A stretch of 34,943 bases of DNA, taken from NCBI GenBank assembly GCA_032718475.1, contig JAUCBJ010003591.1, positions 1 to 34,943 on the forward strand. The letters are read 5' to 3'. Of the stretch, positions 10,653 to 19,049 are shown in pieces. The position numbers and the translations under genes are program-made. The DNA comes from Nemertoderma westbladi (taxonomy: Eukaryota; Xenacoelomorpha; Nemertodermatida; Nemertodermatidae). The number at the start of each line of letters is the position of its first letter. The first letter of the stretch is position 1. The notes under the pieces are model-generated. The model did not search any database and was not told the DNA's origin. It worked only from the letters and a program-made list of their open reading frames with translations.

Positions 10653-13253
10653 CTATTTCTTTCTCTGATACGCCTTTCGTCTCTTCGCCCGTCGACTCTC
10701 ATCGATCGCTATGGCTGGTAGAGGAGCGTCAACATCCATCGTGAGTAACGCTTCGGCTTGTCTCCTGGCGGCTCTTCCTTTCGAAGGCATCGGGATCATG
10801 TCGGTTCGTCTCTCCAACTCAGATTTGCGTGCCTCTAGGAACCATTCTCCATCACCGAACTCCTCTTTATACGAGTATAATCGTCTAATGACTTCAAATG
10901 GACCGAATAATCCGGCGCTCAGTAGCAGATCCACGTAATGGAAGGGTAGCGTGGCCGACGTGTGGAGGCGTTCCGGGAAGGAGAAATATCCGCACGCCAT
11001 CTCCTGCGCGATATTCCGAGCGTTTCTCCGAACCTTGGTCTTTAAATGGCTGTTTGCGTATGTTTCAAACATGACCATATTGCCCATAGCGGTAACGTCT
11101 TTGGTTGGACATTTGATATAGCAGCGGGGGCTAGAGGAATGTCCACGGAAACCGCACGTGGTGCAGAGGTTATAAAGGATCGGGCAGACGGAAACGTCGT
11201 GGCCCGATGTCGCGCAGTATGGGCAATAGAGTATCCCGAGGAGCTGGAGGCAAGAATCGGTAACCCGATTCCTTCTGCCGCGTGGGCACTGCTCCGAGCC
11301 GCAGTCGCCGCATACCTCCAACTGCATCTCTCGACCGGGGAATATCGGAATCGGGACGCCGACGTAGTATTCGAGTCGTCGGTCGCTCTTCGGAATATTC
11401 TCGGTGGTCGGTAGCCCGCGGAATGCTAGGCTTTTGCGTAATAGGTTCTCGCTCCGATAACCTTCTTTGTGTCCCGCTGGTCTCAACTCGGATGACCGTT
11501 TCTGGCGGTGGATCCATTCAGTTTGCTCGGCGTACCAACGGGTTAGTCGCATAGGGTCCTGAGGAACGGCGGGTGTAGTAGCCACCGCTGGTCGGCGAAG
11601 AGGTGCCGGAGTTTTAGACGGAGGGATACCAAGGAGATCGTCGGGGGTCGGCGCATCGCTGGGGCCCTCCTCGACCAGTATCGCTGAGCGGGTCCGTTGA
11701 TGGCTGGTACTCGGAATCTCCGACGACCAATCTTCGCCACCCGGGAAAGGATACGGGGATAACCGTTGGCATATGTCGCCGAAGTCGCTCAATGCAGCTG
11801 TAGTAGCTACCTCCCTCGCGGGGCTACCGGAGCCGCGTGGGGTGTAAATGCCTGCTCTCTTCATCGGTTCGGCCGAGGCAACCCGTTTGGCGGCCGGTCC
11901 ATACGCGGCCTCCGGCTCGAGTTGTCGCTTCGGGGTGGAGAGTAGAACACCCTCGTTTAGCCATATCTCTTCTCCTTCCGAAGAGATCAGAGGCTCCTCC
12001 GCACCGAGAAGTTCGGTAATCGTAGGGATGTCGTAAGGTCCGCTCTCGTCCCAGGAATCGATAACGGAGGGCGTTTTCGATTCTCCCGGTGTAATGTTCT
12101 CGACCGCTTTAAACGCGTGGTTTATAACCTCATTCCAGTCGTAGTCGACGAAGGAAAGGGGGACCGCCGTAATAAGGTTATCGAGAGTTCTACAGATAAA
12201 CTTAGCGACGGTGTAGCACTCCATAACAATGTAAACGTAGTTCCGTCGATCGGGATTCTCCCACCTTTGGTGTATCGTCCATTTCCGATCAACGTCCTTC
12301 CATCGACCCTCTCGCTCGCTCTTTATTTCTAATCCCGGGTATCCACCGTATATTTTATTATAGTCCCGGAATTTCTGGGGTTTGAAGTCGATACCGCCGT
12401 TGAGCACAGCGAGGTAGCCGATCCCGGATTTCGTCGGTCTCACCTCTTGGAATCCTCGCATGAACTCGGCGAATCGTAACCAGGCTAGTAGCGTTTGAGT
12501 GTCGATGCAATGGCTAAGGGCGTTGAGGTCGTCTCGTCGGTTTCTTCCTGCAGGAGCGTTCGCGTAGTCGTTCCGGACGTCCGCCTTGATATCCGACCCG
12601 ATTTTAATGACGTCGAAGTCGAAGAGGATCTTTTGGATTTCCGGAGGCAGCAACCAGATCGCTCCGGCTGCCTGCACTTCCTGTCTGGGTGTCGGGAATA
12701 TTCGGCACACCAGTACCAAACCGTCCAGGGTTCCGAGGACGACGACTAAGGATCGACTGTATTCTTTCGCCCCGTACTTTTCCTGGTAGTCGTCTCGGTT
12801 CTGGATAATCGATATGCGTTCCTCGGGAAGCGTCGCCGTACATTCCGACAGGTTTCCCCAGTGGGTGAGGTACGTACTCTTGTCGTCGACGAAACTTTGA
12901 CATCTCTCCAACGTAATCGCTTTCGAGGTGGGCGTCGCGTTTCCCTCGTTGTCGTAGATCAAACATCGGGATATGTAGACGCTCTGCCGGAACGTTTCCC
13001 AAAACGACGAATCGTCCCCTCCGGTTGCCTTTGCGTTCCGAGTTCTTTTCAGTCTCGTACTAGCATCAGCTAACCGGAGGGCTCGTAGATTCTTAGAATC
13101 CGGTCCCTCTCGCCCGGTGAATTTAATGACTCGCACGTTCTCATTTAGCAGGGTGCTCCAATTTGTATCAAAGTCAGGGGATCCGGGTTGCGAATATTCC
13201 AGTAGATCTATCGTGTTACGTAATTCGCCGATAATTTGGCGATTTGGGTCCAT
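10653..13253 (-). CDS. ORFX1: DEDDy-like 3'-5' exonuclease with CCHC zinc knuckles, in the integrase/env place of a BEL/Pao element
   Basis: 866 aa, ATG at 13253. Residues about 95-350 look like an RNase D/WRN-type exonuclease: YDNEG (D101, E103; Exo I), VVVLGTLDGLVLV strand, LPPEIQKIL, KIGSDIKADV (D225; Exo II), CIDTQTLLAWL, and Y341-x3-E345 where Exo III normally has Y-x3-D. Residues 400-640 are a variable linker. Zinc knuckles lie at 677-690 (CX2CX4HX4C) and 697-711 (CX2CX4HX5C). A conserved C-terminal region follows (about 735-815), then a basic end (RRAKRRKAYQRKK). It shares this order with the ORF pair at 29048-32578. It lies downstream of Pol where env is found in some elements, but shows no signal peptide or membrane segment. 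Exonuclease activity is an inference from motifs; the YxxxE change could mean altered or lost catalysis. Confidence 0.8.
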   Translation of the reverse strand: MDPNRQIIGELRNTIDLLEYSQPGSPDFDTNWSTLLNENVRVIKFTGREGPDSKNLRALRLADASTRLKRTRNAKATGGDDSSFWETFRQSVYISRCLIYDNEGNATPTSKAITLERCQSFVDDKSTYLTHWGNLSECTATLPEERISIIQNRDDYQEKYGAKEYSRSLVVVLGTLDGLVLVCRIFPTPRQEVQAAGAIWLLPPEIQKILFDFDVIKIGSDIKADVRNDYANAPAGRNRRDDLNALSHCIDTQTLLAWLRFAEFMRGFQEVRPTKSGIGYLAVLNGGIDFKPQKFRDYNKIYGGYPGLEIKSEREGRWKDVDRKWTIHQRWENPDRRNYVYIVMECYTVAKFICRTLDNLITAVPLSFVDYDWNEVINHAFKAVENITPGESKTPSVIDSWDESGPYDIPTITELLGAEEPLISSEGEEIWLNEGVLLSTPKRQLEPEAAYGPAAKRVASAEPMKRAGIYTPRGSGSPAREVATTAALSDFGDICQRLSPYPFPGGEDWSSEIPSTSHQRTRSAILVEEGPSDAPTPDDLLGIPPSKTPAPLRRPAVATTPAVPQDPMRLTRWYAEQTEWIHRQKRSSELRPAGHKEGYRSENLLRKSLAFRGLPTTENIPKSDRRLEYYVGVPIPIFPGREMQLEVCGDCGSEQCPRGRRNRVTDSCLQLLGILYCPYCATSGHDVSVCPILYNLCTTCGFRGHSSSPRCYIKCPTKDVTAMGNMVMFETYANSHLKTKVRRNARNIAQEMACGYFSFPERLHTSATLPFHYVDLLLSAGLFGPFEVIRRLYSYKEEFGDGEWFLEARKSELERRTDMIPMPSKGRAARRQAEALLTMDVDAPLPAIAIDESRRAKRRKAYQRKK
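13033..13059 (-). repeat. LTR-derived 27-bp word inside ORFX1
   Basis: GCGTTCCGAGTTCTTTTCAG plus TCTCGTA (plus strand) is shared with the LTRs (9811-9837) and, with changes, with 9585-9609, 10121-10144 and the Gag-like ORF at 17428-17454. In ORFX1 it encodes TRLKRTRNA; the distant paralog ORFX2 lacks this stretch. Confidence 0.75.
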
Positions 13254-13719
13254 ATTTACGATTATATCCGTTACAAATTAGATCGGTTAATTATAAGTCC
13301 AGAAAGTCTGAAACTATAGCGATAGCAGAATAATTCAGTTTTTTATTTAATTCAGTTTATTAATAACATTGCTATATAGGCATCTATCATCTTATTGCTA
13401 ATACATTCAGCATTTACAGTTACTATAGCTATACATTAATATCCAACCAGTTTTTTATGACTTTTTTGTCCTTTTCTTTTTTCTAATTCTTTTCTTTAGA
13501 CTTTTTTATACCTTTTTTTTTGTCTTTTTTCATTTCATTATTATTTCATCTCATTTCATTTATTTCCACATATATTTTAACATTTAGTTCCACCATTTAT
13601 TTCACATTTATTTATTTATTTCCACATCATCATTGGGTTTATAGCCCCCCGGCTATCATCATTGTTATAAGCGCAGCACCAGGGTGCGCATCATTACATT
13701 TTCATCAGCATACGCGTCA
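13254..13719 (-). other. Spacer between Pol and ORFX1; integrase expected but absent
   Basis: 466 bp with no reading frame of note on the element's strand. About 13440-13640 is a long purine-rich stretch on the minus strand (GAAAAAAG-like). In other BEL/Pao elements integrase coding sequence would start here. The spacer may carry the leader or splice acceptor for ORFX1, but no signal is evident. Confidence 0.6.
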
Positions 13720-16700
13720 TCATTCAGGTTTACTTTTACCGAGTTGTTTTGGGCTGGCGCCTTGGCTTGATAAGTCCGCTGGGTTTTCCTTCCCGTTCAC
13801 GTGATGCCACTGTTCTCGGCCGGTACACTGTTTAATCTCCGTGGCTCGGTTTGCAACAAACGTGGTGTGACGCCGTGATGGAGAGTGGAGATAATAGAGA
13901 ACTATACTCGAATCTACCCAGAAGTGTTGAGATTCTATGGGGATCCGTAGATTCCGCATGACCATGCGATTCTGTCTTACTGCCCAAACTGCAGCTTGTA
14001 GCTCGAGTCTCGGGATCGTTGCTACGAATTCCCCGGATACTGTCTTTGCTTTGGAGAATAAGAAGCTTGTATCGCCGTTTCCATCGTTACTTAGTCTCCG
14101 TAGGAAGGTGACTACGCCGATTCCGGTATTCGAAGCATCCGAAAAGGTGTGGAGCTGGAAGATATCGGTGGGCAATTTATCGAGGAAGAACGGTCTAGGT
14201 ATCCGCATAAGATGTAGGTGTTCGAGCTGCTCCGTCCATTTTCTCCATTTGACGCTGAGGTATGGGGGGAGCTCTTCGTCCCATCCCAGTCCTTCTATCC
14301 ACATTTCCTTAATCAGGTTCATTCCGGCCAAGGTTACTGGGGATATGAAATTTAGTGGGTCGAAGATGGCGCTTTTTATCGACAAACATCCCCTTTTTGT
14401 CATAGGCTTGGGTAGGGGTTTATACTTGAAGATGAATTCGTCTGATTCTATGTCCCATTCAATCCCAAGTACACGATGTTCCACATCCTCCGAATACATT
14501 TTGTTATTTTCCAGCCGGATGTCCTCCGGAAACTTTTCCATAAGTGTTTTGTCGTGGGATCTGAACTTCACGAGCGGAAACCCTCCTTTCTTTAGACATT
14601 CTACCATCCCCATTGCTAGCCGATATGCCTCATCCACATTATCCGCGCCGGCGCATCCGTCGTCCACATAGAAGCATCGTCGAATGGTTTCTATGACGGT
14701 TGGAGGGAACTCGTTTTCGCACATAGTTGCTGTCCTCTTTAGCATGTCACTGCATGCTACCGGCGAGTCCTTAGCGCCGAAGATCCTGACGACCATACGC
14801 ATTACGTCTACGTCCTTTATCGTGAGTTGGCTAATCTCCTGTTGAGTAAGCGTTTTATCCATCCATAGGATACGTAGACAGTCCGAGTCTCTTGGTAACG
14901 TACGAACTTGATGAAACATGGCCTTGATGTCACAGGTGAATGCTACCCGGTTTTCCCTGAACCTGATCAATACGCCAATGAGTGTGCTATATATGTTGGG
15001 TCCCGTGTAAAGTTGACTGTTTAGGGATTCGCCCTGGTACATAGCGGCAGCATCATTTACCACTCGGATTTTCCCACCTTTGCGGGCTTCTACTACATAG
15101 TGGGTTGGGAGATAATATGTTCTTTCACCACCTTGCAGTTCATTCCGTGGTACCATTTCTGCTAATCCATCATCGAGATATCCTTGGATTACGGTATTAT
15201 ATTTCTCCTTTATTTCGGGTTGGTCATTCAGCCGGCGTAGAATCCCTTTAAGTCGCCTAAGTGCCATGCTGGCGTTGTTTGCCATTGGTTTGTTTGGATC
15301 CTTCCATAACATAGGTGAACACCAATGTCCGTCTTTAAACGTGGCCTGGTCGAGAACGTCCATACAATATTGGTCCTCTTCGGATGGGTTTTCGTCCTTT
15401 TCCGCGAACTCCTGGGTCTCCAAATTAAAATATTTCGTCATCTCTCGTTGGGTTTTCTCGGTTTCCAGAAACAAATCCTCGTCCAGATCTGAAGCTGAGC
15501 AATAACCCACAGAGGTTACATTCTCTTTAATCTGACATTTAGGAAGGTAGGTATAGGTATCCGTAGTTTCCTCCTTAATGCCGCAGAGTGTCCATCCCAT
15601 TATTGTTCGTTCAGCATAAAATCCATCATCCTGGTTTATAGATCGAGCGATATCTCCGGTGGGGATGTGTAGTTCCGGTGTATCAAGTCCAATCAGTAGG
15701 GTGATACGGTTCACGTCCAACTGCGGACACCTCAGGTCTACATCGTCTCGGTCTAATTGTATGAGGGGGGCATACTCGGCTGATTGTCGGAACCGCACCC
15801 GGAGGTCTGTGTGTACCAAGGCGTTCTTGATGGTTAACTTAGCCGTTTCGTAGCCCTTCATCACTCCTTCCATCTGGAGTTGTACCTCCCCGGACTCTAC
15901 CTCTCTGTTATCGGTGATGGTTTGTATGGGCCGTTTACAAGGTTCATATTCTAGGCCGAGTTGCTCGAGGAAATCCCGGTCGATGATGGTTCCGTCAGAC
16001 CCGTTATCGAGGAACGCGAGTGTCGTCAGAGATTTGCCGACTCCTTGGATCCTTGCTGGGATTACCTTTGCGAAAACCATGTAGCGGCGATTTATAAGAT
16101 TAATCGTGGCCGAAATATTGGTTACTTGTGGTGTATCGGTGGAGATCTTAAACGGGTTGGTTTCTCTCCGTTGGGTTGTCCGGGTTCCTTTGAAGATGTG
16201 GTTTGTTTCTCCTCTTCGCCTGGCTTCGATCCGAAAGGGGAGGGTAGTAAAATCGAAGTTCGCGGGGATGTGGAGGAGCGTGTGATGGCGTTGGTCGTTA
16301 CAGACAGCACAGCATGATCTTTGGTCGCACTCCCGAACATAGTGACCTGTTCCAAGACACCGGAAGCATCCTCGGTATTTCATTATCGCCTCGAAGCGTG
16401 AGACGAGTTCGGCGAACTGAAACTTTCTGCAGAATTCCACTTTATGTTTCTCCCCACAGAAGAGACAGAGCAGGGAATTTGTGATGCCTTCCCTTTCGGG
16501 TGCCCAACTCGCGAGATAACATGCCCATTCCTCGGCGGATGTCGGTTCCTCGTAGTCTTCGTCGTCGGAATCCTCGGCCATGGTGATGGCCATCGTACTC
16601 ACCGGTGGGGGGCGGAATCTCGGTTTCGGAGGGGTTATCTTACTCCTGGAGTTGCTTTCTATTCCGTCCAACTTTGCAAGACTTTGTTTTGAAAACATCG

Positions 16701-17331
16701 AGTCATTCATGGCTTCGGAGATATCGTCCAGGAATGCCGACATTTCAAGGAAGCTAGGATCTCGATCTGGATGTCTGCGCCGGAGATCTACACATTTATA
16801 AGCCCACTTACTTTGTAGCCATCCGGTGAACTTCCGGGCGATCTGTCGGAGGTTTAGAATGTTGTTCACCTGGTCTTCCTTATTTAAGGGTTTCAGAGTA
16901 TAGTAGGTATCCTTCATAGAGTCGGAGAATTCCTGTATGTTCTGTGGGTCCCCTAGTGATCCCGCGTCCTGTATCAGTCTCTCTAGAGTTTTATTAATTA
17001 TAGTTCCGGTATTTCCGTATCTTTTATCTAGAGTTTTCCATGCGTCATAGTATGCCTCATGAGAACCTCCTTCAAAACATGCAATAATTCTGCGTGGTTT
17101 GTCACCCAGGTATTGCGATAAATATACCAATTTCTGTGCGTCGGCTATGTCTGTTGATCCGATCTGCGCAAAGAACCGTTTCTTGAATCTGAGGTAATCG
17201 ACGGGATCTCCTTCGAAGGTGCGAATCTCCATCTTAGGCATGGCAAGGCGGTTCTCCAACGCCCGGATGATGCTGACGTCGTCTGAACTAGAGTGACTCG
17301 GAGGGTTATAGTTATTGGCACTCACTCCCAT
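13720..17331 (-). CDS. pol: BEL/Pao Pol polyprotein: capsid-like region, protease, RT, RNase H; no integrase
   Basis: 1,203 aa, ATG at 17331. Order: DUF1759-like region (about 35-180), zinc knuckles (C289-C301; CX2CX4HX4C at 322-335; CX2CX4HX4H at 341-354), aspartic protease with LDNGSDGTIID (about 440-451), DUF1758-like part to about 590, RT (about 730-960) with D801 in FTCDIKAMFHQV and YVDD at 888-891, then RNase H with all four acids (D1065 in SDAS, E1110 in PRLE, D1140 in WVDSS, D1186 in NPAD). The usual family text after NPAD (RG..P..L) begins as SSQGASPKQL and ends six residues later, just before the zinc-binding and integrase core. The frame is otherwise intact. Its ATG overlaps the stop of the upstream ORF in ATGGGAGTGA. 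It makes cDNA from the element RNA in a cytoplasmic particle; how that cDNA integrates is open. Confidence 0.96.
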   Translation of the reverse strand: MGVSANNYNPPSHSSSDDVSIIRALENRLAMPKMEIRTFEGDPVDYLRFKKRFFAQIGSTDIADAQKLVYLSQYLGDKPRRIIACFEGGSHEAYYDAWKTLDKRYGNTGTIINKTLERLIQDAGSLGDPQNIQEFSDSMKDTYYTLKPLNKEDQVNNILNLRQIARKFTGWLQSKWAYKCVDLRRRHPDRDPSFLEMSAFLDDISEAMNDSMFSKQSLAKLDGIESNSRSKITPPKPRFRPPPVSTMAITMAEDSDDEDYEEPTSAEEWACYLASWAPEREGITNSLLCLFCGEKHKVEFCRKFQFAELVSRFEAIMKYRGCFRCLGTGHYVRECDQRSCCAVCNDQRHHTLLHIPANFDFTTLPFRIEARRRGETNHIFKGTRTTQRRETNPFKISTDTPQVTNISATINLINRRYMVFAKVIPARIQGVGKSLTTLAFLDNGSDGTIIDRDFLEQLGLEYEPCKRPIQTITDNREVESGEVQLQMEGVMKGYETAKLTIKNALVHTDLRVRFRQSAEYAPLIQLDRDDVDLRCPQLDVNRITLLIGLDTPELHIPTGDIARSINQDDGFYAERTIMGWTLCGIKEETTDTYTYLPKCQIKENVTSVGYCSASDLDEDLFLETEKTQREMTKYFNLETQEFAEKDENPSEEDQYCMDVLDQATFKDGHWCSPMLWKDPNKPMANNASMALRRLKGILRRLNDQPEIKEKYNTVIQGYLDDGLAEMVPRNELQGGERTYYLPTHYVVEARKGGKIRVVNDAAAMYQGESLNSQLYTGPNIYSTLIGVLIRFRENRVAFTCDIKAMFHQVRTLPRDSDCLRILWMDKTLTQQEISQLTIKDVDVMRMVVRIFGAKDSPVACSDMLKRTATMCENEFPPTVIETIRRCFYVDDGCAGADNVDEAYRLAMGMVECLKKGGFPLVKFRSHDKTLMEKFPEDIRLENNKMYSEDVEHRVLGIEWDIESDEFIFKYKPLPKPMTKRGCLSIKSAIFDPLNFISPVTLAGMNLIKEMWIEGLGWDEELPPYLSVKWRKWTEQLEHLHLMRIPRPFFLDKLPTDIFQLHTFSDASNTGIGVVTFLRRLSNDGNGDTSFLFSKAKTVSGEFVATIPRLELQAAVWAVRQNRMVMRNLRIPIESQHFWVDSSIVLYYLHSPSRRHTTFVANRATEIKQCTGREQWHHVNGKENPADLSSQGASPKQLGKSKPE

Positions 17332-18611
17332 ACTTGATGGATCAATAATAGGTGGAGTTTTAATAATGACGCGGTACGAGTTTGTGGTGTGGATGTAAAT
17401 GGGTTGTTAGATCGGGGAGTGGCGTCCCGTTCCGAGTCCCTTTCAGGCTCGTACTTGGGTACACTCGCTGTCGTGGTGTTGGATGGGAAATAAGGTTCCT
17501 CATTCTTTAGCGTAGCCGGTGGGGGATGGAACACCGGTGCTTGTGCCGATAACGTAGACTGTTTGGTAGGCGGGATCTCGGGTTTCGGAAGTTTCGCCGC
17601 TGTTGGTGTAAATGACTTCTCTAATTCCGGTACCGGGATTGGCTCATATTCCTGATCTATATCCCTTTCCCAGTCCTCGTATAGTTGAATATCTCGTTCT
17701 ATAAGCGCGGCTTCGTATTCCGCAAGTTTCGCAATATCTGCATTCTTTTTGTGAGTGAGAATCGCTTGGGCCTCGGCGTGTTGTTTACACATTTCTGCTT
17801 CCCATTTACGTTGTTCGATCTCTTGTTTGGCCTCTCGTTCACGTTGTTCGATCTCTCGTTTGGCCTCTTGTTCACGTTGTTCGATCTCTCGTTTGGCCTC
17901 TTGTTCACGTTGTTCGATCTCCTGTCTGACCTCCTGTCTGCGTCGTTCGACCTCTTGTTCGGCCTCTCGCTTTTGTGTTTCGGCGGCTAATACATCTTGC
18001 TCGGTTTGCAGTTGAATATACTCATCTTCCATCCGAGCTTTGAGGGCTAATGCCTTCCGTTCTCGCAGTTGGTCTCGGAGTGGCTGACCCCCTTGAGAGC
18101 TATGCGCTGAGCCGGATCTCTCGCTCCTAGCGCTGGAGTGCTGATTTCTAGCGGACCCCGTTCTTTTTCGATGTACTGCCGTCCTGATGCTGGAGGATCG
18201 TACTGATTCCGCGTCTGTTCTTTCAGCCCTCTTGTAGTACTGTTCCTCATAGCCTCTCACAAGGCTGAGGGTCCTCCGGTGTTGTTTGCGGAACCCATCT
18301 AGATGTACAACGTGTTCTTCCAACTTGGGGTAGTTTTCCTGATCGGTGGAGGGAACGAGATCTTGGTACGCCTGTATCATTCTTTCGTACCGCTGTAGGA
18401 TATTTCGGATACTTTGAAGCTGAGTTTGTACCTCATTGAGGGGGGTTTTGACTCCCTTGAGTTGTTTCTCCATCCGTTGAAACGCTCGGGTTACTCCGCC
18501 TTTGAGAGCCCCTAGCCGACGGGTCATGTTCTTGACGTTTGGTACCTCGTCGGCTTCCGAGTCTGTGTGGTGATCCATCTCGTCGGTATCGGATACGTTA
18601 TTTGTCGTCAT
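17322..18611 (-). CDS. Coiled-coil Gag-like ORF of the BEL/Pao element
   Basis: 429 aa, probably a structural or RNA-binding N-terminal protein of the element. Residues about 30-110 are helical. A Ser/Arg-rich stretch (about 135-175) is followed by a long highly charged coiled coil (about 180-300) with a repeated 11-residue unit of the REQEAKREIEQ type, and then a Pro-rich tail. It starts in ATGA, overlapping the stop of the 63-aa ORF, and ends in TGA inside ATGGGAGTGA with the Pol start. The Pol frame is open upstream only to about 17400, and I find no canonical -1 slippery heptamer there. Termination-reinitiation is therefore the simpler model. Confidence 0.8.
   Translation of the reverse strand: MTTNNVSDTDEMDHHTDSEADEVPNVKNMTRRLGALKGGVTRAFQRMEKQLKGVKTPLNEVQTQLQSIRNILQRYERMIQAYQDLVPSTDQENYPKLEEHVVHLDGFRKQHRRTLSLVRGYEEQYYKRAERTDAESVRSSSIRTAVHRKRTGSARNQHSSARSERSGSAHSSQGGQPLRDQLRERKALALKARMEDEYIQLQTEQDVLAAETQKREAEQEVERRRQEVRQEIEQREQEAKREIEQREQEAKREIEQREREAKQEIEQRKWEAEMCKQHAEAQAILTHKKNADIAKLAEYEAALIERDIQLYEDWERDIDQEYEPIPVPELEKSFTPTAAKLPKPEIPPTKQSTLSAQAPVFHPPPATLKNEEPYFPSNTTTASVPKYEPERDSERDATPRSNNPFTSTPQTRTASLLKLHLLLIHQVWE
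17428..17454 (-). repeat. LTR-related word inside the Gag-like ORF
   Basis: TTCCGAGTCCCTTTCAGGCT and flanks match the LTR word at 9585-9609 at most positions. In this ORF it encodes YEPERDSERD, a different frame from ORFX1's TRLKRTRNA. Confidence 0.65.
17809..17950 (-). repeat. 33-bp tandem repeat encoding 11-residue coiled-coil units
   Basis: Four to five copies of a 33-bp unit (TTCGATCTCTCGTTTGGCCT core on the plus strand) lie in frame inside the Gag-like ORF. An 11-residue period is a hendecad, typical of straight parallel coiled coils. Reading-frame shadows of this repeat look like ORFs on both strands. Confidence 0.85.
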
Positions 18612-18799
18612 TGTAACGCCTCGTCGATAGCTAGATACGCGATGTCATAAAACAGTTCCTCGTAGGTATTGTACTCAGCTTGGACCACCCGAACGGTAAT
18701 CCTGAATCGTCCGACGTTCGTTCCTTGTACTTCAACTTCGACGTGCCAGATTCCTGGCTCAACTTGGATTATATCAATGGGTGTGATCGATACTTCCAT
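18608..18799 (-). CDS. 63-aa leader ORF of the BEL/Pao element
   Basis: The first ORF after the 5' LTR. It encodes 63 residues that look beta-rich and acidic (for example WHVEVEVQGTN, RFRITVRVV), with no motif I recognise. Its TGA overlaps the ATG of the next ORF (ATGA), so the three ORFs 63-aa, Gag-like and Pol form a chain with overlapping stop-start pairs. It may be a small accessory protein or only serve to couple translation. Composition matches the rest of the element, which argues against a chance ORF. Confidence 0.5.
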   Translation of the reverse strand: MEVSITPIDIIQVEPGIWHVEVEVQGTNVGRFRITVRVVQAEYNTYEELFYDIAYLAIDEALQ

Positions 18800-18965
18800 T
18801 CCCTGTTAACAACTCTCCAAATATGTGATCTGCCGACTACGAGTTGGTTAGATCGAGTTTGTTGATTAATTAAACCATGACTTTGTCTCAACTCAAATAC
18901 CAGAGTTTCCTCGTAGTGGGTGCTGGCAAGCACGTAGAGAGTTTTGAAGAGTATTGAAGGATTCT

Positions 18966-19049
18966 CAACTTCCACCAGTTGAAGTTGACCGTAATTATTC
19001 TTAATTTTGACACCCTGTCAAAATTAACCGCATGAATTATTCTTAATTT
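18966..19049 (-). promoter_or_regulatory. Leader between 5' LTR and first ORF, with two hairpins
   Basis: Directly inside the 5' LTR are a perfect 12-bp stem with a 3-nt loop (19001-19012 and 19016-19027; TTAATTTTGACA) and a 7-bp stem with an 8-nt loop (18966-18972 and 18981-18987). The word ATTATTCTTAATTTT occurs on both sides of the first hairpin (about 18994-19008 and 19036-19050). No TGG-type tRNA primer site abuts the LTR. The hairpins may serve packaging, dimerisation or priming; this is inference. Confidence 0.55.

Noticed and set aside
10653-13253. Reading ORFX1 as an Env or an integrase
   Set aside because: No signal peptide, transmembrane segment, fusion peptide, HHCC or D-D-E pattern; exonuclease and zinc-knuckle motifs fit better.
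10711-16801. Plus-strand ORFs opposite Pol, Gag-like and ORFX1
   Set aside because: Shadow frames of the minus-strand coding regions.
18955-18980. TGGTGGAAGTTGAGAATCC (minus strand) as primer-binding site
   Set aside because: It lies about 70 nt from the LTR and overlaps a hairpin; I could not match it to a tRNA end by eye.
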